Assembly (NCBI RefSeq): GCF_030440425.1
Contig: NZ_CP098023.1
Span: 4,175,001-4,239,000, forward strand
Source of the DNA: Microbulbifer sp. MI-G
GTDB lineage: Bacteria > Pseudomonadota > Gammaproteobacteria > Pseudomonadales > Cellvibrionaceae
DNA: 64,000 bases
Direction: 5' to 3'
In this document: piece by piece, positions 42,824-52,328 of the stretch
Numbering within the stretch: the first letter of the stretch is position 1
Layout of the letters: every line of letters begins with the position of its first letter
Translations under genes and position numbers: made by a program
The notes under the pieces: model-generated
The model's database searches: none
Seen by the model: the letters and a program-made list of their open reading frames with translations, nothing else
What the model was told of the DNA's origin: nothing

Positions 42824-44077
42824 ATGACGGATTCATTGCGCCAGGCAGCACTGGACTATCACGCGCTGCCCAGTCCCGGCAAACTATCAGTTGAACTGAC
42901 CACCGCCGCCGAAACACAGGAAGACCTGTCTTTGGCCTACAGCCCCGGCGTGGCCGAACCGGTGCGCGAAATTGCCAAAAACCCCGAGGCAGCCTACCTC
43001 TATACCGGCAAGAGCAATCTGGTGGCTGTGATTACCAATGGCAGTGCCATTCTCGGTCTCGGCAACCTGGGGCCGCTCGCCTCCAAACCGGTCATGGAGG
43101 GGAAGTCGCTGCTGTTTAAGCGCTTTGCCGGGATCAACTCGGTGGATATCGAGGTGGATGCCAGCAGCCCGGAACAGTTTGTCCAGACCGTTGCCGCCAT
43201 TGCCAATACCTTCGGCGGTATCAACCTGGAGGATATCAAGGCCCCGGAATGTTTCTATATCGAGGAGGCGTTGATCGAGCGCTGTCCGGTGCCGGTTTTC
43301 CATGACGATCAACACGGCACCGCCATAGTGACGGTGGCGGCGATGCTCAATGCACTGGAAATCCAGGATAAAAAAATCCATGCGGTGCGCATGGTCTGTC
43401 TCGGCGCCGGCGCTGCTGCAACCGCTTGCTGCAAACTGCTGCTGGCCGCCGGGGCCCGCAAAGAGCAGATCACCATGCTCGACAGCCGCGGGGTGATCCA
43501 CTCCGGCCGCACCGACATCAATGCCTACAAGGGTGAGTGGGCAAGGGATACGGAGATGCGTACGCTCGACGATGCCATCACCGGCGCCGACGTATTTCTC
43601 GGGGTATCCGGCTCAGACCTGCTCTCCGCCGAGCAGTTGCAGCGCATGGCGCCCAAGCCAGTGGTTTTCGCCTGCTCCAACCCGAACCCCGAAATCAAAC
43701 CGGAACTGGCCCACAGTGTGCGCAGCGACCTGGTCCTGGCCACCGGGCGCTCCGACTATCCCAACCAGGTGAACAACGTACTCTGCTTTCCTTTTATTTT
43801 TCGCGGAGCACTGGATGTGCGCGCGGCGCGCATCAATGAACAGATGAAATTAGCGGCAATCGACGCCATTCGTAAGATCGCCCATCTGCCGGTACCGGAC
43901 TCAGTACGCGAAGGCTTCGGCGGCGTCGAGCTTACCTTCGGCCCCGGCTATATTCTGCCCAAGCCTACTGACCCACGCCTGCTGCCGGAAGTGGCCGCCG
44001 CTGTGGCCCGCGCCGCCGTGGACAGCGGTTGCGCATGCCTTCCCTTTCCCGAGCACTACCCACTGGAACCCCTTTAG
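42824..44077 (+). CDS. Malic enzyme (short form, NAD(P)-dependent)
   Basis: 417-aa oxidative decarboxylase that converts malate to pyruvate and CO2 (EC 1.1.1.38/40). AYSPGVAEPVREIAKNPEAA gives the first conserved block. PVPVFHDDQHGTAIVTVAAM carries the metal-binding Asp residues, MVCLGAGAAATACCKLLLAA is the dinucleotide-binding loop, and FACSNPNPEI is near the C-terminus. It lacks the phosphotransacetylase-like C-terminal domain found in E. coli MaeB, so it is the short bacterial type. Cofactor preference cannot be read with confidence. Confidence 0.93.
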   Translation: MTDSLRQAALDYHALPSPGKLSVELTTAAETQEDLSLAYSPGVAEPVREIAKNPEAAYLYTGKSNLVAVITNGSAILGLGNLGPLASKPVMEGKSLLFKRFAGINSVDIEVDASSPEQFVQTVAAIANTFGGINLEDIKAPECFYIEEALIERCPVPVFHDDQHGTAIVTVAAMLNALEIQDKKIHAVRMVCLGAGAAATACCKLLLAAGARKEQITMLDSRGVIHSGRTDINAYKGEWARDTEMRTLDDAITGADVFLGVSGSDLLSAEQLQRMAPKPVVFACSNPNPEIKPELAHSVRSDLVLATGRSDYPNQVNNVLCFPFIFRGALDVRAARINEQMKLAAIDAIRKIAHLPVPDSVREGFGGVELTFGPGYILPKPTDPRLLPEVAAAVARAAVDSGCACLPFPEHYPLEPL

Positions 44078-44213
44078 GCATTGCCGCACAAAAATCCTCC
44101 TCTCAACCCGTTCCAGCAGGGGTTTGCCGCGCCTGTGCCAAAGGACTTCTTGAGCCACACCGCGCCCGTCGCTAAACTGCCTTCCTGTCACAGCATCAAA
44201 GTTGCCCAACATA

Positions 44214-44651
44214 ATGATTCACGTGTATGTGCTGTCCAACCAGCACCAGCAGTTTCTGAGTAAAAGTGGCGAATGGCTGGACGGCCGTGAGCCGAGCAGG
44301 CTGTTCCGCAGTGAGCACAAGGATATCGCCATCAACCAGATGTTCGAGGCCAATACCCGTGATGTCAGCCTGCGCATTGAGTTATTGCAGTGCGATTTGA
44401 ACAATAAGGGCCAGCCCCTGATTCCAGCAGAGGCTCTGGCAGCTGTCTCAGGCACCAGCCCTCAGGGCGAGCCGGAAATTCCCCCGGCGGCGCCGGAAGA
44501 GGTACCCCCGCAGCGCAATCCAGAACTGAACCCTCAACCAGAACCCGAGGTCGCGCCGGAGCAGGCACCCGAGGTCGCACCAGAGCCCGCCCCGGAGGAA
44601 ACACCCGCACAACCCGACGAACGTAGATCCAAATCGGAGTCGACCGCCTGA
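44214..44651 (+). CDS. Hypothetical protein with Pro/Glu-rich repeat tail
   Basis: 145-aa protein MIHVYVLSNQHQQFLSKSGE. The first ~75 residues look globular (EWLDGREPSRLFRSEHKDIA and DVSLRIELLQCDLNNKG). The second half is an extended acidic tail built of P-E/A units (PEVAPEQAPEVAPEPAPEE), ending in a charged stretch. Such PE tails often act as spacers. An in-frame start at 44202 is possible. No family recognised. It precedes gshA on the same strand. Confidence 0.65.
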   Translation: MIHVYVLSNQHQQFLSKSGEWLDGREPSRLFRSEHKDIAINQMFEANTRDVSLRIELLQCDLNNKGQPLIPAEALAAVSGTSPQGEPEIPPAAPEEVPPQRNPELNPQPEPEVAPEQAPEVAPEPAPEETPAQPDERRSKSESTA

Positions 44652-44732
44652 ACGGTCGCGCTTTCAGCTCCGGCACAAGCCACCCGACACAGCGATGAAA
44701 GTGTGCGTCCCGGAAGTACCAAGGAGATTCGA

Positions 44733-46316
44733 GTGCCAATTCCCCACCTAGCCGCCCTCGCGCAGGCCCAGCCTGTGCAACTGCTCAGGGGCATACGTCG
44801 CGGCCTGGAAAAAGAGAGCCTGCGGGTTGCCCGCGACGGCACCCTGGCACAGACACCGCACGCGCAGACACTGGGCTCGGCACTCACCCACGAGAGCATC
44901 ACCACGGATTTTTCCGAAGCCCTGCTGGAGTTCATCACGCCGCCGGTAGCCACCCCAGAAGAGGCCCTGCACATTCTCGATCGCATTCACCGGTATACCT
45001 ACAGTCAAATCGGCGACGAGCGCCTGTGGGTCAACAGCATGCCCTGTGCCATCGGCGCGGATAAGGATATTCCGGTGGCGCGCTACGGCGACTCCCACAG
45101 CGGCACCATGAAAACCATCTACCGCCTCGGCCTGGGGCTGCGCTATGGCCGTGCCATGCAAACCATCGCCGGCATCCACTACAATTTCTCCCTGCCAGAC
45201 GGCTTCTGGCTGTGGCTGCACGAGTTTGAGAACAGCAGCGAATCCCTGCGCAGCTTCAAGACCCGCCGCTATTTCGACCTGATTCGCAATTTCCGCCGCA
45301 ACTACTGGCTGTTGATCTATCTATTTGGCGCGGCGCCGGCGGTATGCTCTTCGTTTGTGGAGGGCCGCCAACACAAACTGGCCCCGTTCAACGGCGACAG
45401 CCACACCCTCTACGCCCCTCACGCCACCTCACTGCGCATGGGCGATCTGGGATACAACAGTGATGTACAACAATCCCTGATTGTTTGCTACAACGATCTG
45501 CGCAGCTATCTTTCCACCCTGTGCTCCGCCATCAGCCGCCCCTACAATCCCTACCGGGCGCTGGGTATAAAGGATGCAGACGGCCACTACCAACAGCTAT
45601 CTGCCGGCATACTACAGATCGAAAATGAATTCTACTCGCCCATTCGCCCCAAAAACCCGACCAAGCGCGGCGAGACGGCGCTGTCTGCTCTGAACAATCG
45701 CGGCGTCGAGTATGTCGAGGTGCGCTGCCTCGACCTGAATCCTTTTGCGCCTCTCGGCATCGATGCACAGCAAATGCGTTTTCTCGACAGTTTCCTGTTG
45801 CACTGCCTGCTCACAGACAGCCCCAAAGCCAGCGACGCCGACTACCGGGCAACCCAGGAAAATCAACAGCGTATCGTCTATCGCGGCAACGAGGCGAAGT
45901 TGCCGTTAAACCACAATGGTACAGTGCGCGCACTCGGCGATTGGGGACTCCAGCTGCTCGATGAAATAGACACGGTTGCCGAGCTGCTCGACAGCGCCTG
46001 GGGCGGCAATCAGTACCGCAGTGCCGTGGATATACAGCGCGCCAAGGTTCGTGGCGAGACACCCACGCCATCACAACAGATACTGGCGGAATTGGAGGCG
46101 CAACAACTGAATTTCTTTCAGTGGGCCATGGAAAAAGCCGAACAGCACCGCCGCTATTTCCTCGACCGTCCGCTCAATAGCAACGCAGTGCGCGAATTCT
46201 CCCGCCTCGCGGAGAAATCTTTGCTCAGGCAGAAGCAGGTTGAAGCGGATGACAAAGGTTCTTTTGAAGACTTTCTCAGCCACTACTACGCACAATACCT
46301 CTGTTGCCAGGACTAG
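44733..46316 (+). CDS. gshA: Glutamate-cysteine ligase
   Basis: 527-aa gammaproteobacterial (type 1) GshA (EC 6.3.2.2) that joins glutamate and cysteine, the first step of glutathione synthesis. RGIRRGLEKESLRVARDG, LTHESITTDFSEALLEFITP, AGIHYNFSLPDGFW and YVEVRCLDLNPFAPLGIDAQ are signature blocks. The start is read as GTG 44733, with AAGGAGATTCGA just before it. The longer frame to 44703 would include that site. acpH follows at 50 bases. Confidence 0.95.
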   Translation: MPIPHLAALAQAQPVQLLRGIRRGLEKESLRVARDGTLAQTPHAQTLGSALTHESITTDFSEALLEFITPPVATPEEALHILDRIHRYTYSQIGDERLWVNSMPCAIGADKDIPVARYGDSHSGTMKTIYRLGLGLRYGRAMQTIAGIHYNFSLPDGFWLWLHEFENSSESLRSFKTRRYFDLIRNFRRNYWLLIYLFGAAPAVCSSFVEGRQHKLAPFNGDSHTLYAPHATSLRMGDLGYNSDVQQSLIVCYNDLRSYLSTLCSAISRPYNPYRALGIKDADGHYQQLSAGILQIENEFYSPIRPKNPTKRGETALSALNNRGVEYVEVRCLDLNPFAPLGIDAQQMRFLDSFLLHCLLTDSPKASDADYRATQENQQRIVYRGNEAKLPLNHNGTVRALGDWGLQLLDEIDTVAELLDSAWGGNQYRSAVDIQRAKVRGETPTPSQQILAELEAQQLNFFQWAMEKAEQHRRYFLDRPLNSNAVREFSRLAEKSLLRQKQVEADDKGSFEDFLSHYYAQYLCCQD

Positions 46317-46366
46317 CGGCGACTGGCACCGGGTGAGGCGCCAATGACACCCCTGTGGATAACCCC

Positions 46367-46969
46367 ATGAACTACCTGGCACACCTGCTGCTCTCCGGAC
46401 CCGAGGCGCGCTGGCGCCTTGGCGGTCTGCTGGGCGACTTTGTGAAGGGTCCGCTGCACGGTGAGCGGCCAGCGTCCATTGAAGCGGGGATACGGCTGCA
46501 CCGCCGTATTGATGCCGCCACCGCGGCCCACGAGGCCTATCGCGTTGCACTGCAGGTGCCGGACCCCAGGTGGCGCCGCTATGCCGGTATTGCCCTGGAT
46601 ATCTGGTTCGACCACCTGCTGGCACAGAACTGGCGCCAGTGGCACCCGCTGGATCTGGAGGACTTCTGCACCGGCTGCTGGAGAGACTTTCGCAGCGACA
46701 GACGGTATATTCCACCCCGTGCAATGGCATTTATTGACCGCGCAGAGCAATTGAAACTACTGCAGAACTACCGCCAGGAGCGGGTCGCCGGCCTCACCCT
46801 CGAACGTATCGGGCAACGCCTGCGCCACCCGGTTGCCCTGCAGGAAATGCTGCCCGAGCTGAACGCCGGGCGGGAGCAACTGGAACACAACTTCAACGCA
46901 CTAATGACCGACTTGAATCTCGAAGCCGTCCGGTTTCGGCAGCACTATTCAGGATCTGACAAGCCATGA
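46367..46969 (+). CDS. acpH: Acyl carrier protein phosphodiesterase (AcpH)
   Basis: 200-aa enzyme of the HD-like AcpH family (EC 3.1.4.14) that removes phosphopantetheine from acyl carrier protein. MNYLAHLLLSGPEARWRLGG is the classical start (MNFLAHLHLA type), then LLGDFVKG, RLHRRIDAATAAHEAYR and YAGIALDIWFDHLLAQNW with the conserved metal-binding Asp/His. An upstream in-frame GTG (46355) exists. Its stop overlaps dsbB by four bases (ATGA). Confidence 0.92.
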   Translation: MNYLAHLLLSGPEARWRLGGLLGDFVKGPLHGERPASIEAGIRLHRRIDAATAAHEAYRVALQVPDPRWRRYAGIALDIWFDHLLAQNWRQWHPLDLEDFCTGCWRDFRSDRRYIPPRAMAFIDRAEQLKLLQNYRQERVAGLTLERIGQRLRHPVALQEMLPELNAGREQLEHNFNALMTDLNLEAVRFRQHYSGSDKP

Positions 46970-47457
46970 CACTACCCAACCCGCGCATTACTTTTCTGTT
47001 GGTTTTTCTATTCGTTATTTTTCTGCTCGGCTGCGCTTTTTACCTGGAGTACGCGCGCGGCCTGGAGCCCTGCAAACTGTGTATCACTCAACGGGTGATG
47101 CTGCTCGGTGTTGGGCTCGTCTCTCTGATCGCCTTCCTACACAATCCCGACACCATCGGCAGGCGCGTTTACGGGCTGCTGGTCTCCATCTGGGCTGTGG
47201 GCGGGCTCTACTTCGCCGGACGCCAGCTGTGGCTGCAGTCCCTGCCGGAAGACCAGGTGCCCGCATGCGGTCCCGGTATCAGCTATATGCTCGACGCTTT
47301 CCCTGCGACCGATGTGTTCAGGGCGCTGCTCACCGGTGATGGTAACTGCGCCGAGGTGCAGTGGACCATGATGGGCCTGAGTATTCCGGGCTGGTCCGCA
47401 CTGGGCTTTGCCGGGCTGATCCTGTTTGGCGGCTGGCAGGCATTCCGCAAACCCTGA
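46966..47457 (+). CDS. dsbB: Disulfide bond formation protein B
   Basis: 163-aa inner-membrane quinone reductase with four helices. The first redox pair CKLC lies in ARGLEPCKLCITQRVM; the second periplasmic loop has cysteines in VPACGPGISYML and DGNCAEVQW. It reoxidises DsbA and passes electrons to quinone. Proximity to rsd and the FKBP gene mirrors the Pseudomonas dsbH-algQ region. Confidence 0.95.
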   Translation: MTLPNPRITFLLVFLFVIFLLGCAFYLEYARGLEPCKLCITQRVMLLGVGLVSLIAFLHNPDTIGRRVYGLLVSIWAVGGLYFAGRQLWLQSLPEDQVPACGPGISYMLDAFPATDVFRALLTGDGNCAEVQWTMMGLSIPGWSALGFAGLILFGGWQAFRKP

Positions 47458-47492
47458 CAACAACCGGTGGCAACCGCGCCGCCCCTGGCGAG

Positions 47493-47885
47493 ATGGCCTC
47501 ACTTACTCCGTGCAACATAACCCAGTGGCTGGGCGGCGGCGCCATCCTGTTCGGGTGTGAGCGCCTCGGCGACTTCCTCAGCGACACGCTTTCCCTGCCC
47601 GTGCCCGGCGCTGTTGTTGGATTGCTGCTCCTGCTGTGTGGTTTGATGCTCTATGGCCGGGTCCCCCGCGGACTGGCCAGAATCAGCACACAGCTACTCT
47701 ACCTGTTACCACTGTTATTACTGCCCGCCGCGGTGGGCGTTTTTTTCCTGCGCGACCTGACGATCTCCGACTGGTTCGCCCTGTGCACCGCCATTGTGTT
47801 TGGCACCCTGATCAGCCTGACCCTGAGCGCGCTGTTGCTGCGAAAGTTGTTGCACCAATCCACCGGAGCGGAAAGGCGTGACTGA
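47493..47885 (+). CDS. CidA/LrgA-family holin-like protein
   Basis: 130-aa protein with four hydrophobic segments: ITQWLGGGAILFGCERLGDF, LPVPGAVVGLLLLLCGLML, LLYLLPLLLLPAAVGVFFL, and ALCTAIVFGTLISLTLSALL. The PVPGAVVGLLLL and LPAAVGV motifs are those of CidA/LrgA proteins. These modulate murein hydrolase export or pyruvate-related transport. The stop overlaps the start of the LrgB-like gene by eight bases, the usual lrgAB pair. Confidence 0.9.
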   Translation: MASLTPCNITQWLGGGAILFGCERLGDFLSDTLSLPVPGAVVGLLLLLCGLMLYGRVPRGLARISTQLLYLLPLLLLPAAVGVFFLRDLTISDWFALCTAIVFGTLISLTLSALLLRKLLHQSTGAERRD

Positions 47886-48567
47886 GCTGTTACACAGCCC
47901 CCTGTTTGCCCTGGCCCTGAGCCTGGGGGCATTTTTGCTTGGCGTGACCCTTTACCGATACGTTGCCACGGTGCTTTTGCACCCTATTGTCACCGCCAGT
48001 TTGGTCGTGGTGGCAGTGCTCGTCATTCTGGATATCCCCTACCGCAGTTATCAAAATGCCAGTGGGCTGCTCTATGCCCTGCTCAGTCCTGCAGTAGTGG
48101 CCCTGGCGGTACCGCTCAAGCAAAACCTGGCTGTCATTCGCCGCGCCGGCTGGCCACTACTGGTGACGATCGCTGTCGGTGCCATTCTCGCCCCCGTCAT
48201 CGCCATTGCCATCGCACTCCTGCTGGGCGCGGGCGAAACGGCCCTGTTGGCGCTCAGTGGAAAATCCATCACCACGCCCATTGCATTGGCGCTCGCGGAA
48301 AAAATGCACGCGGCGCTGAGTCTCACAGCGGGCATCGTGGTTTTTACCGGTATTGTCGGCGCCCTGGCGGGTCCGCCTTTGCTGCACCGCCTGGGTATCC
48401 GCGACGAACGCATCCTGGGGGTTGCCCTGGGCATCAACGCCCACGCTGTCGGCACTGCCCGCGCGCTGGAAATCAGTGCCCTGTGCGGTGCCTGCGCCGC
48501 CCTCGCCATGGGGCTCTGCGGCGCCCTGACTGCCATATTATTGCCACTGATTATCGGTATTCATTAA
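47878..48567 (+). CDS. CidB/LrgB-family membrane protein
   Basis: 229-aa polytopic protein from GTG 47878 (VTELLHSPLFALALSLGAF). Signature blocks: LLSPAVVALAVPLKQNLAVI, ALSGKSITTPIALALAEKMH and ALGINAHAVGTARALEIS. LrgB proteins work with their LrgA partner in controlled autolysis and in pyruvate-related transport. The overlap with the preceding gene implies translational coupling. Confidence 0.93.
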   Translation: MTELLHSPLFALALSLGAFLLGVTLYRYVATVLLHPIVTASLVVVAVLVILDIPYRSYQNASGLLYALLSPAVVALAVPLKQNLAVIRRAGWPLLVTIAVGAILAPVIAIAIALLLGAGETALLALSGKSITTPIALALAEKMHAALSLTAGIVVFTGIVGALAGPPLLHRLGIRDERILGVALGINAHAVGTARALEISALCGACAALAMGLCGALTAILLPLIIGIH

Positions 48568-48732
48568 TCCTCCGCTGTGTGCAGGCAGTGACCCATACAC
48601 GCGCCCGTGTTCTGGCGTGGATTGTGCTCTTTGCCTTGCTGCCGGCGGAGCAATCCCTTATCTTGGCGAGGCCTTCGGAACCGGCAATAAAGCTGGTCGC
48701 GGGGGCGAGAGTGACAAAAGGAAATCCTGGAA

Positions 48733-49191
48733 ATGCTGGAAAACTGTAAATCGGCACGCGAACGCTGGGGTGGTGTCAGCGAAATTATCGACCGATGGCT
48801 GCAATCACGGCAAACGCTATTGGTGAGCTTTTACCACCTTTTGGAAAAAAAGCAATTCAGTGAGAGCGACCTGGACACCGAAGGCAAGGTGCGCCAGTTG
48901 TGCCAACTGCTGGTGGATTATGTTTCAGCCGGTCACTTTGAAGTCTATGAACAACTGATGCGCGAAGGACAGGCATTCGATGACAAACAGGGACTGCAGA
49001 AAGCGCATGAACTCTATCGGGATATAGATACCACAACGGATATCGCTGTCGACTTCAATGACAAGTATCTGGAAACCGATGACCTGTCCAGCCTGGCTCC
49101 GGATCTCTCGCGACTGGGTGAGGCCCTGGAAACCCGCTTCAGTTCGGAAGACCGGATGATTGCCCTGCTGCACACCGCACACAAAAACTAG
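48733..49191 (+). CDS. rsd: Anti-RNA polymerase sigma-70 factor Rsd/AlgQ
   Basis: 152-aa helical protein MLENCKSARERWGGVSEIID. RQTLLVSFYHLLEKK, QLCQLLVDYVSAGHFEVYEQ and ALETRFSSEDRMIALLHT match the Rsd/AlgQ family. Rsd binds region 4 of the primary sigma factor and in E. coli also stimulates SpoT hydrolase; AlgQ regulates alginate genes in Pseudomonas. It is followed by the FKBP gene and the AlgP-like gene as in Pseudomonas. Confidence 0.92.
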   Translation: MLENCKSARERWGGVSEIIDRWLQSRQTLLVSFYHLLEKKQFSESDLDTEGKVRQLCQLLVDYVSAGHFEVYEQLMREGQAFDDKQGLQKAHELYRDIDTTTDIAVDFNDKYLETDDLSSLAPDLSRLGEALETRFSSEDRMIALLHTAHKN

Positions 49192-49315
49192 CCCGCTCCA
49201 GGCTGGAGCAGTGCTCCCACGGCGTCAGCCCGTTTTCGGTATGTACCCCGCTTCAGGTCAGCCACAATGAGCCGCGGCTGATCCCGGGGAATATCGATTG
49301 ATCCACTGCCAACGA

Positions 49316-49342
49316 ACAGGGGCGCCCTGTGAGCGCCCCTGT
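49316..49342. terminator. Bidirectional hairpin between rsd and FKBP gene
   Basis: Perfect 10-bp stem ACAGGGGCGC/GCGCCCCTGT with a 7-base loop between two convergent genes. T runs are weak on both sides. Position suggests a shared terminator. Confidence 0.6.
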
Positions 49343-49365
49343 TAAGCAAAGTTCCGAAAGTCAAA

Positions 49366-50163
49366 TCACTCAGACTGCGGCTCACTCTTTTTGTCTTCTT
49401 CTGTTTTCTCCGGCGCCTCAGCACTGCTGACATTGGCTTTGTGCAGTTCCACCTCAAAAATCAACGTCGCATTGGGGCCGATCTTGCCACCGGCACCCCC
49501 CGGGCCATAGGCGAGTTCAGAGGGAATATACAGCTCCCATTTCGAACCCTCTTTCATCAACTGCAGGGCTTCGGTCCACCCTTTGATCACACCGCTGACC
49601 GGAAACTGGACCGGCTCACCACGGGCATAGGAGCTGTCGAATTCCTCACCATTGATCAGGGTGCCCTTGTAATCCACTTCAACGGTGCTGTCGGCGCCGG
49701 GGGTGTTGCCAGAGCCTTCGGTAATCACCTTGTACTGAAGGCCGGAATCGGTGGTGATTACACCGTCCTTCTTGGCATTCTCTGTAAGGAAAGCCTCGCC
49801 TTCTTTCAGGTTTTTCTCGGCAGTTTCTTTAAATTCTTGCTCTTGCTGAGCCAGCATCTCCTGCTGTTTCTTCTGCATTTTTTCCTGGAAGGCGGCGATG
49901 GTCTGCTGCTTCTCCTCATCGGATAGGCGCGGTTCGCGGTCGCTGGCGACATCCTCAAGTGCCATCAACACCACCTGAGGGTCCAGCTTCACATCCTGGG
50001 CCTGGAGGCGCTTGGCCATATCTTCGGCAATGATATAGCTGACCTTCCTCTCCTGGGTGTCCAGGGCAATTTCTTTTTCCTGTTCCTGTTTGGATCCCTG
50101 CTTGTCACAGCCGGTCAGCACCAGGCCAAGGGCAATTGCTGCAGCCAAAGGGTATTTATTCAT
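49366..50163 (-). CDS. FKBP-type peptidyl-prolyl isomerase, lipoprotein (FkpA/Mip-like)
   Basis: 265-aa protein [20 protein letters not shown] with lipobox VLTGC at 15-19. A helical dimerisation domain ([20 protein letters not shown], then a Glu/Gln-rich coil) is followed by the FKBP domain: [40 protein letters not shown] and [20 protein letters not shown]. Such Mip/FkpA proteins fold exported proteins in the periplasm. ATG 50163 gives the signal peptide; the upstream frame to 50226 does not. Confidence 0.95.
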   Translation of the reverse strand: MNKYPLAAAIALGLVLTGCDKQGSKQEQEKEIALDTQERKVSYIIAEDMAKRLQAQDVKLDPQVVLMALEDVASDREPRLSDEEKQQTIAAFQEKMQKKQQEMLAQQEQEFKETAEKNLKEGEAFLTENAKKDGVITTDSGLQYKVITEGSGNTPGADSTVEVDYKGTLINGEEFDSSYARGEPVQFPVSGVIKGWTEALQLMKEGSKWELYIPSELAYGPGGAGGKIGPNATLIFEVELHKANVSSAEAPEKTEEDKKSEPQSE

Positions 50164-50618
50164 GGGTGTTGTCTCTTTGTCCGTATTGCGTTTATGGATT
50201 TGCGCTTGACCTTGGTCCAACGCCATCGGCGGTCTCCCGAGCGGCCCTGTACCAGCCCGAAGCCGCCAGGCGCACCTTATCCACCGGTGCGAACAAGTCT
50301 AACCCAAGGCGACTCCCAGTGCATACCGCAGACGCGCACACTGTGCAGGACACCACATCCCCCCGTAGGGTTCCGATTGGCACTGCTTAAAATGCACGAC
50401 CTGCGCTTTTTTCACTGCGTTCGGCATACATTTTTTTTAAAAACAGCGCTATTATCAGTCACTCACCGGTTGTTGTTCCGGACTGTGTGAGATTCTTTCC
50501 GGTTTCGGAGCGATGCACAGTGCGCACGCCTCTACTTGAACGGTGTCGTTCGTGTTTAGGCAAGGCAAGTGCACTGCCCGGATGTGCCAATCGATAATAA
50601 ACGTCAGGACATTTACTC

Positions 50619-51518
50619 ATGGCTGCAAAACGAAAAGCTGTCAATCCGGTCGCAGAACTGGAAGCGCAAATATCCAAACTCACTGTCAAGCTGGATAAAG
50701 CCCGCAACAAAAAGGTTACCGATGCCGAAAAGGCGGTATTGAAAGCCGGAAAGGCTTTCACCACGGCAAAAGACAAACTGGCCGGGGCCAAGGCCAAACT
50801 CACAGGCGCCCGCACCGCGGCCAAAGCTAGCAAGACCGCCGCTACCAAAAAGCGCGTCGATAGCGCCAAGGCCAATGTCGAGAAGTGCAGCGAAACACTG
50901 CAGCTCGCCAGAGCCTCTTTCGCCGATGCGAAAGCACTGCAAGCCCTGGCGAAAGCCGAGCGCAAGGCAGCCGAGACCGTGCGCAAGGCCGCAGCCACAG
51001 CGGCGAGGCAACTTGGCAAGGCCCGGCCCAAGGCCAGCCAGTCCAAGTCCACAGTGGTGAAGAGGACCACGGCAAAAACCACCGTCAAAGCGACTACAGC
51101 GGCCAGTGCAAAGCCCACAAAAAAAATCGTCGCCAAAAAGCCCGTTGAGAAAACCACCAAAGCACGCAAGGCTGCGGCAAAGAGTGCAACTCCCAAAGCG
51201 AAAAAGCCGCTGACCAAGACTGAAAAGTCAGCAGCACCAGCGGTGAAAAAGGTCGCCAAACCTACCGCCAGCAAAGCGGCAGCCCCCAAGCCCAAGGCAC
51301 CGGCAAAACCCGCGAAAACAGAAAAATCAGCGAGTGAAAAGCCCAAGAAGGCAGAACCCGGTCAAACAGCCGTATCGCAAAAGGCCAAACCCGATGTGAA
51401 AACCACCACCACTCCCAAGCAGGAACTGCCGTTGGAAACCACTCCCCCAACGCCAGGCATTACGCCAGCCACCCCTGCCAACAGCCTGTTTTCCGCGGAG
51501 GGGCACAGCGGTGAGTAA
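50619..51518 (+). CDS. algP: AlgP-like histone H1-type protein
   Basis: 299-aa very basic protein. Residues 1-130 form a helical coil (MAAKRKAVNPVAELEAQISK and similar). The rest is a Lys/Ala/Pro/Thr tail with motifs such as AKPTKKIVAKKPVEKTTKA and AAAPKPKAPAKPAKTEK, like eukaryotic H1 and Pseudomonas AlgP. AlgP binds DNA and influences alginate gene expression. Gene order rsd, FKBP, this gene matches the Pseudomonas algQ-algP region. A GC-poor run with T8 and A5 lies 180 bases upstream (near 50430). The 390 bases before it show no gene. Confidence 0.85.
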   Translation: MAAKRKAVNPVAELEAQISKLTVKLDKARNKKVTDAEKAVLKAGKAFTTAKDKLAGAKAKLTGARTAAKASKTAATKKRVDSAKANVEKCSETLQLARASFADAKALQALAKAERKAAETVRKAAATAARQLGKARPKASQSKSTVVKRTTAKTTVKATTAASAKPTKKIVAKKPVEKTTKARKAAAKSATPKAKKPLTKTEKSAAPAVKKVAKPTASKAAAPKPKAPAKPAKTEKSASEKPKKAEPGQTAVSQKAKPDVKTTTTPKQELPLETTPPTPGITPATPANSLFSAEGHSGE

Positions 51519-51726
51519 TTGACCCGCATAGGCCAGCCCCACCACGCCGGCCGATCGCACTTCGCCCTGGGAGGACGCAAACGCCAAACACCGGTTGCGC
51601 TTGCGGCCCTCCCCAGGGCGCTGGACAATCCCGGCACTTTGTATTTTTTCTGCAATCCGTACTTCAGCCGCCTGACTGCCCGAGGCATATCCCACGCACA
51701 GCTACGGCAGCCGGGGAGCAGGGGGC

Positions 51727-52227
51727 TTACCCGGTACCCAGGCCTTTCGAACTCGCCAGATAGCTCTCTATCAGACCCACCCAACGGGCCTGTTCCTTTT
51801 CTAACAGACCGTATTGCTGAGCGGCCAGCTCCAGGGCCGGGCGATCACCCGACCAATCCCCAGCGCAATTTGTCCACAGCATCGCCAGTTGCAGGCGCTC
51901 CAGTTTGAGTTCGTAGCGCTTGCACATCTCGTAGACCCCCAAAACACGGGGGCACAGATACCCCAGTAGGCGGCGCAAATGCCGCAGGCTGCGGATCATT
52001 GATCGCCTCGGTAGCAAACTGCGATCGACCACCCGCCAGAGTTCATCACTCAACTGGCGCCCACAGACAGCGGCATAGCTCGCCCACAACATCATACATA
52101 CGTCAGCACCCCGCCTGTCCTGACAGTGCAGCAGGAAAGTTTTCACATCATTGTGGTGATAAAACACCAGGCTGAACTGCCACAGGGGGTTTTCCTGCAG
52201 GAGAGATGGAGGTGCGGTTTGTGTCAC
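51727..52227 (-). CDS. TIGR02444 family protein
   Basis: 166-aa protein starting MTQTAPPSLLQENPLWQFSL. LWQFSLVFYHHNDVKTFLLH, then LQDRRGADVCMMLWASYAA-like sequence, and LRHLRRLLGYLCPRVLGVYE are the pattern of this conserved, uncharacterised Pseudomonas-type family (TIGR02444). It is probably a cytoplasmic helical protein. It lies between the AlgP-like gene and the ABC-F gene, a neighbourhood known from Pseudomonas. Confidence 0.8.
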   Translation of the reverse strand: MTQTAPPSLLQENPLWQFSLVFYHHNDVKTFLLHCQDRRGADVCMMLWASYAAVCGRQLSDELWRVVDRSLLPRRSMIRSLRHLRRLLGYLCPRVLGVYEMCKRYELKLERLQLAMLWTNCAGDWSGDRPALELAAQQYGLLEKEQARWVGLIESYLASSKGLGTG

Positions 52228-52328
52228 GTTAGAATCCTCACTTTTTGTGCACCGGCGCCATCGGCGATGATGCCCGCTGCCGCCGCATAGCCTAGCATCC
52301 CTCGGGCTGTTTCCATGAGGTTTTTACA

